A stretch of 64,000 bases of DNA, taken from NCBI GenBank assembly GCA_014607495.2, contig CP053154.1, positions 13,578,001 through 13,642,000 of the forward strand. Reading direction: 5' to 3'. Each line of letters opens with the position of its first letter. The stretch's first letter is position 1. The notes below the pieces were generated by a model, which had not been told where the DNA came from, did no database searches, and saw only the letters and a program-made list of their open reading frames with translations. Both the position numbers and the translations under genes were made by a program. Of the stretch, positions 37,398 through 48,640 are shown one piece after another. Origin of the DNA: Carposina sasakii. Taxonomy: Eukaryota > Arthropoda > Insecta > Lepidoptera > Carposinidae.

Positions 37398-37605
37398 GGC
37401 GTTTTTTCACTAAACGACACGACACAACCACGGCACTTTGGAACAACGACACGACCACGACATTTCGTCATTTAATATGGCCGTGTCGTAGTCGCGTCGT
37501 ATGAGTACAGTGGAAAAACAAAACATACTATTTAATACATGTTTGCTTTTTAAAAAGCCGTAGCCGTAGTCGAGTCGTAATCGTGCCGGCTAGTAGAAAA
37601 ACGCT
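37398..37605. mobile_element. Short inverted-repeat element, family M5
   Basis: GGCGTTTTTTCACTAAACGAC and mirror GCTAGTAGAAAAACGC; several CGTGTCGT repeats inside. A third, partial copy lies at 26985-27113, ending 35 bases before SLC36 exon 6. Confidence 0.65.
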
Positions 37606-37739
37606 TATTCAATATAAAATTAACAATGCAATACAGATGAAAGAAAAACCAGTGAGCACATTTCCTTCCATCGTGATTTATTTTTGCATAAGTAATTTAT
37701 TTGTATCTATAGGTATATATACTGTCACCAATAAGTACA

Positions 37740-38464
37740 TACAGGGTGTTTTTTCGTTGCCACCCTTAACGAAATGTACGTACTCTATACATCATCTATA
37801 CATATAATAAAAATGTAACGGATCGCAGTCTGTACATGAAAGATATATGAGAAAAAATATTATAGGAGAACTTTATCAACGCAATAGAACCCAAAACGAT
37901 GATTTTTGGAATTTTTGTCTGTTTGTCGGTTTTGTCTGTTTGTTTGTGCGTTTGTGCACGCTAAGCTCAGAAACGGCTGAACCGATTTCGATGCAGTTTT
38001 CAGGAATACATTGTGACAGGTCCCACTTAACATATAGGCTACTTTTTATCCGGTAAAATGTTTTTATCCTGGATAATTTCGACGTTTTGTTTTTTCTGTA
38101 GTCCACGCGGACGGAGTCGCGGGCGTCCACTAGTATAAAATAAGTTTATGCCAAAAAAAATGCTGGGAAACGATGTCATTTTTTTGTATAATTTAATTAA
38201 TTACTTGATCGGGTGAAATTTATAGTGTCCATTGTTTATGCTAGTCTTTTCATAGACAGATATTAAATATTTCTCGTGAAAAAATCTTGATACACACGAC
38301 TATGTGCATTTATGCAGAAAAACGCAGTCTATTTACTCAACTTTGGACCCTAATATCTTGGGAACCAGACACTTCCCACGTATGCTTCCATGGAGAAAAA
38401 TGATCGTGGCAATGAGGAGATTCCGTAGTTTTCGGGAACGTTGACGACCAAAAATCATTCTGTA
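37740..38464 (-). mobile_element. Short inverted-repeat element, family M1, split by a Helitron-like element
   Basis: TACAGGGTG at 37740 and TTCTGTA at the far end. The outer parts are continuous once 37795-38133 is set aside. Confidence 0.78.
37795..38133 (+). mobile_element. Helitron-like element nested in another repeat
   Basis: TC at 37795, CTAG at 38130-38133, inserted between A and T inside the inverted-repeat element 37740-38464, whose sequence resumes on the other side with no loss. Confidence 0.78.
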
Positions 38465-38586
38465 TATGTACATACTATATTAAGTACAAAAGTGAGTAAA
38501 TAGACTGCATTGCGAGTTCACATTATGCCGGACCAGATCTGCCGGGCCGGTAAAACTGCCGGAAGGGCTGGTGTCTACAAATTTTA

Positions 38587-38979
38587 TACAGAATGATTTT
38601 TGGTCGTCAACGTTCCCGAAAATTACGGAATCTCCTCATAATCACGATCATTTTTCTCCACGCAAGCATACCTGGGAAGTGTCTAGTTCCCAAGTTTAGG
38701 GTACAAAGTTGAGTAAATAGACTGCGTTTTTATGCATAAATGCACATAGACGCGCGTTGCAAAATTTTTTCTCGAGAAATAATTAATATCTGTTTATGAT
38801 AAAACTAGTATAAACACTGGACACTATAAATTTCGTCGGATTAAGAAATTTAAAAAAAGAATGAAAATAAAATTACATTGTTTCCCAGAATTTTTTTTTG
38901 GCATAAACTTACTTTATTTGATGTACAGAGTAAGGACCCTTCGTTAAGAGTGGCTACAAAAAAACCCTACACCCTGTAT
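38587..38979 (+). mobile_element. Short inverted-repeat element, family M1
   Basis: TACAGAATG...CACCCTGTA. Nearly adjacent to the previous copy, in opposite orientation. Confidence 0.75.
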
Positions 38980-39696
38980 AGAGCTGTTCACATTATCACG
39001 AGTCCTGCATTTTTGTCGAGCCCGGCATTTTTACCGAGCGTCTAAGGTGAGTAACGGGATCCGGTGCTATGTGAACACTCTGTCCGGGGTCCGGTTTCCG
39101 GAAGATCTACCGGTCTGGCATAGTGGGTACCCGGCCTTATATTAAAAGTTTAGTGTTACGGTTTTACAATATATTTTTTGAAGTATAAGTTTATCGTGTT
39201 TTATTTAATTTAGGGACGATTTTTCCAAATGTCAGATAGCCTATCAGAAGAAAAAAGTTCATGGTATCTTTCTCATAAACTTGATAATGATAGAGACAGT
39301 ATCAATTTTATTCTCCAGATGTTTGGAAAAATTCCCCCTTTAATCAACTTTAAGCGCTTACCATTAATATCTTTCCATTCATTGTTATAATTACATTTTA
39401 TACTAATCTATAGGTACAGTTTTTACACGTAATGCATTTGATCTGACCTAAGTAGAAGAAAATGATTTTAAAATATGTCATACAAAATATATTCCCGTAA
39501 AAATTTCTATTCATAACGACAACAAAAAACTTATATTTTAGTGCATAGATACGAGTATGTACTAATGAAATGACATACCAACCTGCCTTATCTTGTTTTC
39601 CTTTTTTGAATATTACGGAATTAGCGTACGGAGCAAAAACGTAGTGGCCTTTTAACATAATTTATAATGGTTACCTACATACAACACTAGTGGATA
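38980..39696. other. No gene recognised
   Basis: 38997-39140 is GC-richer with repeated CCGG-type motifs (GGTCCGGTTTCCGG) that recur near 38525-38575 around an M1 copy, so M1 probably inserted into this older repeat. The remainder is AT-rich. Confidence 0.45.
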
Positions 39697-39991
39697 TGTC
39701 GCAGACAATTTGTATGATTCGTCTTTATACAAACGGCGTCGTCCGTTTATAAACGCTCGCCAGGCATTTTGAATAGTATGAGAGAAAAAATTCCTTTTAG
39801 CACTTCGCCGGTCGCTGCTCGCTACCCTCACTCGACTCGTGCGTTGTTATTTTAACAGGTCTAACATAACCTAACCTAATTAATTAAGCAGACCAATTGC
39901 TAGAAGCCAAATTGTCTCGCTCCAAAACCCATACTATTCAAAATGCCTAGTCGTTTTGTATAAAGACGAATCATACAAATTGCCTGCGACA
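39697..39991. mobile_element. Foldback element with GATA target repeats
   Basis: TGTCGCAGACAATTTGTATG at the left mirrors CATACAAATTGCCTGCGACA at the right. The mirror extends about 70 bases inward (GGCATTTTGAATAGTATG). GATA flanks both sides (39693-39696, 39992-39995). Confidence 0.72.
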
Positions 39992-40489
39992 GATATACAA
40001 CTATAAATAAGTTTCAGAGTGCTGATCAACTCATAGACTAAAAGCATGATTATTATAATTGAGATGGCAAATTTTCTGTCATTGTTTAGCAAATCGTTTT
40101 GTTAAATGTCATGGTAAAGCGACTCTAGAAATTACGGGGACAAAAATTATGCTCATTCGTGTAAAACGTCATCTCCTGAATTTTTTACTCTTAGATTAAC
40201 AATCTTGGTCGCTAATGGTTTTTTAAATATAATTCTTCCTTTGTTGTTTGTTATATTTCTTACAAGATGTTGCCCATTAAGATGACGAATCGCTCAAATT
40301 GGTGTTAGTTAAGTCGATTTTTCTCAGCCATTACAGTATATAGGAAAGTGGATATTTAATAATCGAATTCTACACTATATTATCTCACTTTCTGTGGTTA
40401 CAGAAACACGATTCATAGACTTTTTTACTATAAAAAAATGTGTTAAAGATACCTCTATTTTATCAATGTTGTTCATTTTACAGGCAAAC

Positions 40490-41260
40490 TATCAATCATT
40501 TACAGCCCTGAAAGTCCACTGTTGGACATAGGCCTCCCCCAACAACCTCCACTCCGACCGGTCGGAAGCAGCCTCATCCAACCGATGCCCGCAACCTTGG
40601 CCAGGTCATGTCCACCTCGCGGGTGGCCTTCCCACGCTGCGCTTGCCGATAGTGGTACCACTTGAACTTTCCGACTCCATCGGCCATCAGTTCTTCGAGC
40701 TATGTGCCCTCCCACTGCCACTTCAGCCTGCTGGACCGCTGAGTTATATCGTATCTTTGTACGTTGCATCTCCTCATTTTATTCGATCACGCAGAGATCC
40801 CAAGCATAGCTCTCTCCATCGTGTGTGCGATCCTGAGCTTTTTATGAGGCACATAGTAAACCACGCTCGGCACCGTAGGTCATCACCGGCAGCACGCACT
40901 GGTTGATACCTTCAGTTTTTGTCTTGGACACAAATAAGCTTCGTAGTTTCCCGAACGCTCCCAGCCGAGTTGGATTCGCCGAGTTACCTCCTTCTCAAGT
41001 TGGACTTACCTAGTTTGACCGTCTGTCCCAGGTAAACATACTCGTCAACAACTTCAAGCATCGCGCTCCCAACCAGTACAGGAGTGGGCGGCAATGGACG
41101 TTCGAATGATCTTCGTCTTGTCCATGTTCATCTTTAGGCCACCTGTTGGGAGACTCTATTGAGGCCTCAGCATTGTGCTTAGATCCTTCAGCGATTCGCC
41201 ATGCCACGATTGTCTGCAAACCGAAGGTGAGTGATGTATTCGCCACGAGTCTTTCCATTC
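40490..41260 (-). pseudogene. RTE-like LINE 3' fragment
   Basis: On the - strand one reads MNMDKTKIIRTSIAAHSCTG, DEYVYLGQTV-like remnants, RAMLGIS, KWQWEGT, RGKATREVDMTWPRLRA, and near the 3' end GGGLCPTVDFQGC. This is the C-terminal part of an RTE-type LINE ORF with several stops. The 3' end carries the short GTCCAACAGTGGAC motif that recurs in this window. Confidence 0.75.
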
Positions 41261-41995
41261 GGAAGCTTAAAGGCTCTTCTATGTCATTGTGAAGAGCTTC
41301 GGAGAAATAACATTCCTTTCCCGCGCTGTATTTTTCTCATTAAGAAATCGTTTTCCCGCGCTGTTATTTTTCTCAGTAAAAAAAATATTTTTTTTATTAT
41401 TATTGTTCATCCCGAAGGAAAGACAAGGGTAACTAAGCCCATACAGCCATTGTCTTTAGCGAATTATTTCTGAATTTATGATGGGTTAGATGATAATGAT
41501 GATGATGATGAATGGAAACGTTGGGCAAATCGTCAAGAACAAGTGTAAAATTTGTAAAAATGAAAAATAATTGCAGAAACAACTTACATGAGTTCATGAA
41601 TAGATGGTATTCCGACTAAAGTTTTACTCGGCTTACCTGCATATAAAACCATGCATTCGCACTAGATTCACATCACAAGCAAACAAAATATTACTTATCT
41701 ACCAGAAAATATCACTTTAAGGACACATGTAAGCCATCTACAAATTAATTTTAATTATAACAAGAAAATTACACCCGCACCCTTCCAGCTTTTCCCGACG
41801 AATCCTGTCAAATTTTAACTGACTATTTACTGGCTGACATTATTATCTCAGGGTAAATTCATATCAGGTACTACAAAAGGAACTAGATACTAGGTATTAA
41901 GAAATCGCGGGACGCGAGATCAAACCTGGTAATCATTGAGTCTTAGGCAGTTACGAGTACTTGAGACAATAAAATTGTTATGGCAATATTTTACC
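41261..41995. other. No recognised feature
   Basis: AT-rich DNA with simple (GAT)n around 41492. The last 14 bases before 42010 are repeated beyond the BEL/Pao 5' LTR. Confidence 0.5.
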
Positions 41996-42009
41996 TGCAT
42001 TGATGCGGG

Positions 42010-42219
42010 TTTCCCCGTATGCGTTTGATAGATGATATAAATGATAAATCCAGGCGTTACAATAAAATACACTATTTATTTAACTTGCTAATAATTAGGT
42101 ATAAATGAGGTGAATGAGTACGCGTGTAATGGTTGGTTATCGATTGCGAACTAATGTGAAAAGTTTATGCTAAGGTAAAGTGCTGACTATGAATAATGTT
42201 GTACTAGCTTGCTCGTACA
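42010..42219 (-). repeat. 3' LTR of the BEL/Pao element
   Basis: These 210 bases look identical to the 5' LTR. The outer tip differs: where the other copy has TGTACGGG, this one has GATGCGGG, which belongs to the flanking sequence. Only CGGG (42006-42009) is common. The polyadenylation motif AATAAA is at 42075-42080 on the - strand. Confidence 0.93.
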
Positions 42220-42352
42220 TATTCCCGACCGGGAGAGATGGGGATAGTTAATGATGATATCCGATGAGACCCATGGTACAAGATGATAAACAATAATAAA
42301 ATTATAATTAAATGAAAAAGGTGTTTAGTTATTACATGATTTAACAAGGTGA
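42220..42352 (-). other. BEL/Pao 3' untranslated segment
   Basis: This segment lies between the envelope stop and the 3' LTR. No long polypurine tract is visible on the coding strand next to the LTR; the bases there read GGTCGGGAATA. A purine-rich run exists only on the opposite strand. Confidence 0.5.
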
Positions 42353-44380
42353 TTAACAATTTATCTTATAATCTAATTTGGTGGACCTAAACACAGGAGA
42401 TGAACATTTGTCTTTCTTAGCACTACTTGAATTTATTTTGATTGCACTAATTGCACTACACTGAGCGTATTCACTATCAAACTCACTACACTTACACTGT
42501 TTACACTTTACACAGTCACTTTTAGCAGATACTGTTGCACTATGCTGCAGGCCGCGGGGCTCACCCCGCGGCGGGCGGCTGGGCGCCGCCGCTCCTGCCC
42601 GCGCAGGCTCCGCTTCGCCGGCCTCCAACACCTGCGCGCTCCGGCAACGTCGCATACGCATGCACGCGTAATACGCGCACGCCAGTATGATGATGCCGAA
42701 GAGAGTATAAATTGCCGTGTAGTGATGAATATCATGATAAGATACCGATTCGGCCAATGGTTCTGATTCTTTCATGTTTTTCAATTGAATCTCCATGTCT
42801 TTTATCTGTTCCGAATTGAATTCCGAATAATTCGTCTCGGTGTATATGTTTGGAATCGGAATATTAATTATATGGTTTATTGGTGACAACTTAGGGATTT
42901 CTGTCAGAGTTCCTGCAATGTTTATTTTAGTCATCTCTTGCTTATGAGTATAAACAATAAAATCTGCTGATTTGATAATACACCCTTCGCTAATGGAGAA
43001 CAAACCGGCGTGACTCAATTTCACTGCGGAAATTTGATCCTCACATAGCAACTTAAGGTTACATTCACTGCAGCAAAAATAAAAATATTGGTTCATTTTT
43101 GTCAATTCGACCCATCTGTGTTCACAATAGCTTGTTATTGTTTTACAGGTCCTTAACCTAGGTAGTGTATCACAATAACTATGGTCATCTTTAATATGAT
43201 AGATAGGTTGCTTAAGATGACATAGTATAACATCTTGATTTTGTTGAATGCATGATCGTAGATTTTGTTCCGATAGTGATATATAGGAGTCTTTTTTCAA
43301 ATTAATAGCCAATAGATCTGCTATTGGTTGTACAGTAATCATCTTTTCGGAACTTATAAGATGTGGGATAGGTATCAATTTTGAAATTTCATACATATCT
43401 CTTTCAATCAGTGGTATCTTGATTTCCATAATTAAGTATTTCTGCGATATTTTTGCTTTTACTTGTAATAAATTATAAATTTGTTTTAGGTCCAAATTAT
43501 CGATCGGTGATGATAGATCTTTAGGTAACTGACCAGAAATTATGTTCAGCTCGTGTTTTAATTGTTCTGGTGGTAATATATGAAAGTTAAATTTCCCATT
43601 GTATATATTCGTAATTGTGTCTAAGAGGGTGTCTTGGATGTTTTTTAAACTGTATAGAATATTATTAGCTACCATTGATGACGTAATAAAGTCGGCAACT
43701 AGGGAAATGTTTTGATTCAACTTGTTTATATAATTGGTCAAATCGTTTAATTTTTGATTGATAGTTTTATGATGAACTCGTATGATGTTTTCTGTTCGCT
43801 TCAAAAGGTTGAGTTCGGCTTCTACTATAGAGGTTTGATTTTTCCATAACGCCGTCAAATGATTTTCATTGTGCTTTATTAATTCTATATCCTTTTCGTA
43901 TTTGTTGGCAAAGTTGTCATCTAACACTCCGAAAAGCGCATTTGCTACATTACCGATGCCGTTGATGAGTCCTCGTTTATTGCGTAACCTTGTTTCATGT
44001 GGGTGTGACGATAATAACATGTTGTTGTAATACTGCAAGTCGTCATATCCGTGACGTAATTGCAATATAATACCTTCACAGTGTGAATATTGACGTATCG
44101 AGGTACATATGTTTTCCAAGTACTTTATGTATTTACCTAGAGCGGTATTCCCTTCTTGATAAGGATATGTGTCATAATAAGCTACCAAGCGCCAGTCGTC
44201 TCTGATTAAGTGCATATTTGAAACACTATCGAAATATATACTATTGTTGTTGGCCATGGGGATTACTTTGTAGTTACAATGTGCTGACGGTACTAAAGTT
44301 ATTATAAATAACAGAAGAGACATAGCGATAGTAGTAAAACTAAATGATTTTCTATATGTTTTAGATTTCTGGTTATCCAC
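42353..44380 (-). CDS. envelope gene of the BEL/Pao element, baculovirus F-like fusion protein
   Basis: An intact 675-residue class I-type membrane glycoprotein. It has an N-terminal signal segment (about 13-36), a furin-type site RNKR at 133-136 and a following Gly-rich fusion peptide (from 137) that matches the layout of baculovirus F and errantivirus Env proteins. Next come a predicted coiled coil (about 160-260), a Cys-rich region (ten Cys between 377 and 467), a transmembrane helix at about 554-572 and a cytoplasmic tail of about 100 residues. Asn181 and Asn224 are in glycosylation sequons. The ORF starts 95 bases after pol ends, as expected for expression from a spliced message. Codons for residues about 577-613 are strikingly GC-rich compared with the rest. 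Whether it still makes particles is unknown. Confidence 0.88.
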   Translation of the reverse strand: MDNQKSKTYRKSFSFTTIAMSLLLFIITLVPSAHCNYKVIPMANNNSIYFDSVSNMHLIRDDWRLVAYYDTYPYQEGNTALGKYIKYLENICTSIRQYSHCEGIILQLRHGYDDLQYYNNMLLSSHPHETRLRNKRGLINGIGNVANALFGVLDDNFANKYEKDIELIKHNENHLTALWKNQTSIVEAELNLLKRTENIIRVHHKTINQKLNDLTNYINKLNQNISLVADFITSSMVANNILYSLKNIQDTLLDTITNIYNGKFNFHILPPEQLKHELNIISGQLPKDLSSPIDNLDLKQIYNLLQVKAKISQKYLIMEIKIPLIERDMYEISKLIPIPHLISSEKMITVQPIADLLAINLKKDSYISLSEQNLRSCIQQNQDVILCHLKQPIYHIKDDHSYCDTLPRLRTCKTITSYCEHRWVELTKMNQYFYFCCSECNLKLLCEDQISAVKLSHAGLFSISEGCIIKSADFIVYTHKQEMTKINIAGTLTEIPKLSPINHIINIPIPNIYTETNYSEFNSEQIKDMEIQLKNMKESEPLAESVSYHDIHHYTAIYTLFGIIILACAYYACMRMRRCRSAQVLEAGEAEPARAGAAAPSRPPRGEPRGLQHSATVSAKSDCVKCKQCKCSEFDSEYAQCSAISAIKINSSSAKKDKCSSPVFRSTKLDYKINC

Positions 44381-44475
44381 GATATTTGTATTCGCTGTTG
44401 ATACGATTTGGTCATGATTGGGATTTTTGTAGTTGTGTACCGGTAGTATCGAGAGTTTTACTATTGGCCGCTTGA

Positions 44476-47400
44476 TTAGGCCGCCTTTTGTTTCAGTGTA
44501 ACAACTCTGACCTTGTTATCACTACCTGGGTGAAGTTCAACGACTCGACCTAGATTCCACTTTCCAGCTGATGATAAGTTTGGTTCCTTGATTGTCACAA
44601 CGTCATCGATTTGTATATTTCGTTGTGGACGATTCCATTTTTGCCTTACAGAAAGCTGGGTCAAATAATCGTCTTGCCACTTGATCCAAATGTCATTGAA
44701 TATTTTTTGGGTTAAGTACCATCTCGTTCTCATGTCGGTTTCTGTTTCAAATATTGACAGCGTAGGGCCGCTTGCTAAGAAGTGGGATGGGGTAATACAG
44801 TCTAAATCTTGCGAGTCTTCAGTTAGAGTGCAGAGAGGTCTTGAGTTTAGACAAGCCTCTAACTGAGCTAAGAGAGTACTATACTCTTCAAAGGTGAGCT
44901 TGTGTTCACTGATCACCCTTTTTAGGTGATGTTTTAGGCTTTTCACAGCCGCCTCCCAGAGTCCGCCTGCAGAAGGCCACGATGGTGCGTTAAAATGCCA
45001 AGTAATATTCATTTCTGTTATTTCTTTCATAAATTCTTGATTTGATTTTTCTTGTAACCTGTCATGTGCTTGATCGAGTATTTTGTGAGCTCCAACAAAG
45101 TTTGTACCTTGGTCACTGTAAATATGAACAGGCACCCCTCGGCGCGCTGACATTCTTCGCAGGGCTGCGAGGAAGGCAGATGAGGTCAAGTCTGAAACGA
45201 GCTCGAGATGTACTGCTTTTGTAGACATACATACAAACACGGCGATATAACCTTTTGTTGTCTTGATACCTCGGCCCTTGTTTGCTTTGATAAACACGTG
45301 ACCCGTATAGTCTATGCCTGTGTGATAGAACGGTCGGGATGGATTTACCCTTGCTGCTGGCAAATCTCCCATGATTTGATAATGATTGCTTGGTTCTTGT
45401 TTACGACAAGTGATACAAGATCGGATACGTTTTTTTGTAGCTGCTATTCCACCGAGTAGCCAGTACTTCCTTCTCATGAATGCTATAGTTAATTTCGGTC
45501 CACCATGGAAGGTAAGCTCATGACATTGATCTATTATGAGATCTGATAATCGAGTATTATTAGGTATTATAATAGGATGTTTGGTGTCAAATTCAATAGT
45601 AGCATTCTTTAACCTACCGCCCACTCGAAGCAGGCCATCTGTATCCAAAATAGGATTTAAACAAATAAGTCTACTTTTCTTGTTGATTTTCATGTTCTTT
45701 TTAATATTATTAATTTCCTCTGAGAATTGGTTTCGCTGTACTTGTTTGATAATGCTGTATCTTGATTTTTTCAACTCTTCTATTGTCAAATAACTAGTCT
45801 TTACGGTTCTATATATAAATCTCTGCACCCAAGCTAAAACTCTTACAGCTTTATTTAATGAGCTATACTTGCTTATTAACATGTTTACAATATTATTTCC
45901 GCTTGATATTTGTATAGTATGTACTTGTTTAACATTCTTTAATTCTTCATTTGTTGTGTAAACTCTCTCAGATTGATTTTCATTTACATATGTTGGTAGC
46001 CAACTAGGCCCTTGCCACCACAATTTGTGTTCAATCAGTTGAGAAGGCGTGACTCCCCTGCTAGCACAGTCCGCCGGATTCTCGTTGGACTTGACGTAGT
46101 TCCAGCAGTTTGGTGCCATGATACATGTTATGTGTCGAACCCTATTGGCTACGAAAGGTTTCCACCGCTCTGCTTCTCCATTTATCCAACCTAACACTAC
46201 CATGGAGTCTAACCAACCATATGTTTGGATTTCATATGAGTTCAAACTATCTTTGACCTTTGCCATCAATTTTGCTAATAAGAGAGCCCCACTCAGTTCC
46301 AAGCGAGGCAAAGATAAATGTTTTTTCAGTGGTACTAGCTTCGATTTGGCTGCTATGAGTACCACGGATGGCTCATAAGGTTTTGTTATCTTGCAATAAA
46401 CTACAGCTGCGTAGGCTTTAGTGCTTGCGTCACAAAATCCGTGCAGCTCTATTGTAACGTTTTCCCTTATTTTCAACCATCTAGGAATATTTATTTGATT
46501 TAAATTAATTATTTCTTGTTTAACTTTTTCCCACGTCTTATTTATATCTGATGGTACGGGTGTATCCCATTCTATATTTGCTCTCCATGTATCTTGAAAA
46601 ATTATTTTTAAGGTTGTAGTTACAGGGACTATCCAACCTAATGGATCGTAAAATCTTGATATTTCAGATAATAGCGATCTTTTTGTAGGAATTGATGTTT
46701 GTTTAGGTAATTCAAAATTGAATGTAAAGTTGTCGTTACTGGGGTTCCATGTAATACCTAGAGTTTTGGTTGACTCAATTTGTTTGAAAGTGAATTTCTC
46801 TTCTTGATCAAATGACTGTTTATCGCACATTATATCTGGTAGGTTGGACTTCCACTTGCGCAAGTTGAATCCACCTAACTTTAAAATAGCTATCATTTCT
46901 ATTTGAAGTTTCTTTGTTGCTTCTGCTGTGTGGCATCCATGAAGAAGGTCGTCCATATAAAATGAGTTTTCTAAGACTTCTGGTGCGATGCTGTGTAGAT
47001 AATTTTCTTTTTCGTCCCTTGCTAGCCTTTTCAGGGTCATCATCGCGAGAAAAGGAGCAGCTTTTAATCCATAAGTTACCGTGGTTAAATTATATTCTTG
47101 TAAAGGATCAATTCTTGTTTCCCGCCATATGATTTTCTGTAGATGTTGATCAGCTTCACTTATCCATATTTTCCTGAAATGTTTTTCTATGTCGGCTGTA
47201 AATACATATCTATATTGCCGCCATTTAATAATAAGGCTTTGGAGGTCCTGTTGCAAATTTGGACCTCTATACATAATGTCATTCAGACTGTATCCTGATG
47301 ATGTTTTTTGTGACCCATTAAATACGACCCGTTGTTTAGTAGTCGTTGAATTTTCATTTATTACACAATGGTGTGGTAAATAATAGTCCGGTTTCTTGTT

Positions 47401-48255
47401 ACCGGTAACTGGTGTCATATGACCGAGAGATAGGTACTCATTGATAAATAATTTGTAACCCTGTGCAACTTCTGGCTGTTTATATAGTTTGCGTTCTAAT
47501 TGATAAAATTGAGCAATAGCCCTTGTTTTTGAGTCGCCTAATTTCTCTTCATAGTTTGGTATGAGTGGTAGTCTAACTTCGTAACTACCATCTTTGCGTC
47601 TGGTTGTAGATGATTCATAAAACTCAATGCATTTTTGATCTTCTTCTGAAAAATTTGGTATTTCCAATATATCCTCAATTTCCCAATATTGCTGAATTTC
47701 TTCTAGATTATTTAATATTACATTACATTGAAAAGTTTTTTTAACGCTACCGCTCAAAATCCAGCCTAGCTGTGTTTGTTGCGCAATAGGTAAATCATGA
47801 TCTATTCTGCAAATACCGTCCATGATAATGTATGAATATACATCTGCTCCCAATAGCACGTCTACGGGGCGACTGAAGTAAAATTCTGGATCTGCTAGGT
47901 TTACGTGATTTAAATATGACCAATTTGGCTTATTGAATGAAGTAATAGGCAATTGTTTTATAAGATTTTTTATGATTAAAACGTCTGTGTTCATTGAAAA
48001 GTCGCTGGTATTCGATCTTATATTTATTGATAACATCCCTTTGCAGTTGTTTTCCTTGGTGCCCACACCTGTTATGACACCATTACATCTTTGACGAGGT
48101 AATTTTAATAATTGTGCGGCTTTTTCTGTGATTATAGATGTTTGTGATCCTTGATCTATTAAAGCGCGCATTGTATAGTATGATGACCCATCCATTGCTT
48201 GAATTTTGACAACCGCAGTCGCCAACAAGATTTCAGAAGGCTCGTTTTGTGACAC
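44476..48255 (-). CDS. BEL/Pao pol: protease, reverse transcriptase, RNase H, integrase
   Basis: An open frame of about 1259 residues. In order: aspartic protease with ALIDQGSQTS (Asp34, the BEL-type DQG in place of DTG); reverse transcriptase with TADIEKHFRKI at about 353 and YMDD at 433-436; RNase H with HGFCDAS at 605-611, RLELSGA at 651 and WLDS near 681; integrase with a HHCC zinc finger (His912/917, Cys947/950) and catalytic triad Asp982, Asp1048, Glu1101; and a C-terminal DUF5641-like domain ending at residue 1259. No stops interrupt it and all catalytic residues are present. The frame begins at GTG and is probably translated only as part of a gag-pol fusion. It is open further upstream to about 48350. 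Confidence 0.95.
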   Translation of the reverse strand: MSQNEPSEILLATAVVKIQAMDGSSYYTMRALIDQGSQTSIITEKAAQLLKLPRQRCNGVITGVGTKENNCKGMLSINIRSNTSDFSMNTDVLIIKNLIKQLPITSFNKPNWSYLNHVNLADPEFYFSRPVDVLLGADVYSYIIMDGICRIDHDLPIAQQTQLGWILSGSVKKTFQCNVILNNLEEIQQYWEIEDILEIPNFSEEDQKCIEFYESSTTRRKDGSYEVRLPLIPNYEEKLGDSKTRAIAQFYQLERKLYKQPEVAQGYKLFINEYLSLGHMTPVTGNKKPDYYLPHHCVINENSTTTKQRVVFNGSQKTSSGYSLNDIMYRGPNLQQDLQSLIIKWRQYRYVFTADIEKHFRKIWISEADQHLQKIIWRETRIDPLQEYNLTTVTYGLKAAPFLAMMTLKRLARDEKENYLHSIAPEVLENSFYMDDLLHGCHTAEATKKLQIEMIAILKLGGFNLRKWKSNLPDIMCDKQSFDQEEKFTFKQIESTKTLGITWNPSNDNFTFNFELPKQTSIPTKRSLLSEISRFYDPLGWIVPVTTTLKIIFQDTWRANIEWDTPVPSDINKTWEKVKQEIINLNQINIPRWLKIRENVTIELHGFCDASTKAYAAVVYCKITKPYEPSVVLIAAKSKLVPLKKHLSLPRLELSGALLLAKLMAKVKDSLNSYEIQTYGWLDSMVVLGWINGEAERWKPFVANRVRHITCIMAPNCWNYVKSNENPADCASRGVTPSQLIEHKLWWQGPSWLPTYVNENQSERVYTTNEELKNVKQVHTIQISSGNNIVNMLISKYSSLNKAVRVLAWVQRFIYRTVKTSYLTIEELKKSRYSIIKQVQRNQFSEEINNIKKNMKINKKSRLICLNPILDTDGLLRVGGRLKNATIEFDTKHPIIIPNNTRLSDLIIDQCHELTFHGGPKLTIAFMRRKYWLLGGIAATKKRIRSCITCRKQEPSNHYQIMGDLPAARVNPSRPFYHTGIDYTGHVFIKANKGRGIKTTKGYIAVFVCMSTKAVHLELVSDLTSSAFLAALRRMSARRGVPVHIYSDQGTNFVGAHKILDQAHDRLQEKSNQEFMKEITEMNITWHFNAPSWPSAGGLWEAAVKSLKHHLKRVISEHKLTFEEYSTLLAQLEACLNSRPLCTLTEDSQDLDCITPSHFLASGPTLSIFETETDMRTRWYLTQKIFNDIWIKWQDDYLTQLSVRQKWNRPQRNIQIDDVVTIKEPNLSSAGKWNLGRVVELHPGSDNKVRVVTLKQKAA

Positions 48256-48640
48256 GTGAGTGCTAGATTGAATTTGCTGCGAAGCACTTCGTATGCATGT
48301 CGACTTGTTGTGGTCAATGTACTTTGCCCTAGATTGCGATCGTCTGGTTTCTTGTTACATGACGAAAAGGCCCCGTGTAATAATGTATTATGCTCCGAAT
48401 TACATTCTTTACAGCGATAGTTTGACAAACATTTTCCTTGATGATTATGAAGACAATTTGGGCAGAGATTTAATCTCGAGACTGTGTTCTTTTTCATAAA
48501 GCTTGACATATTCAAAAAATTTTGACAATAGTATATGCCGTGTTCATTGGTGTTACAAATAAGACACTTGAATTTGGGATTGCTATTCTGACCCGGTTGC
48601 GTAATTGTTACTCGATTGCTTGTTAATGAGTATTTGTTGT
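48159..48640 (-). CDS. BEL/Pao zinc-knuckle region (out of frame with gag and pol)
   Basis: An open frame continues from the gag A6 run through two Cys/His clusters: CLICNTNEH with a following Cys, then CPNCLHNHQGKC with CKECNSEHNTLLH. These are the nucleic-acid-binding knuckles that normally join gag to the protease. Gag and pol share one frame while this stretch is in a second, so there are two opposite frame changes. There is no good ATG of its own. Confidence 0.75.

Noticed and set aside
42508..42766. Small genes on both strands at the GC-rich patch
   Set aside because: They are shadows of the envelope frame produced by low stop-codon density in GC-rich DNA.
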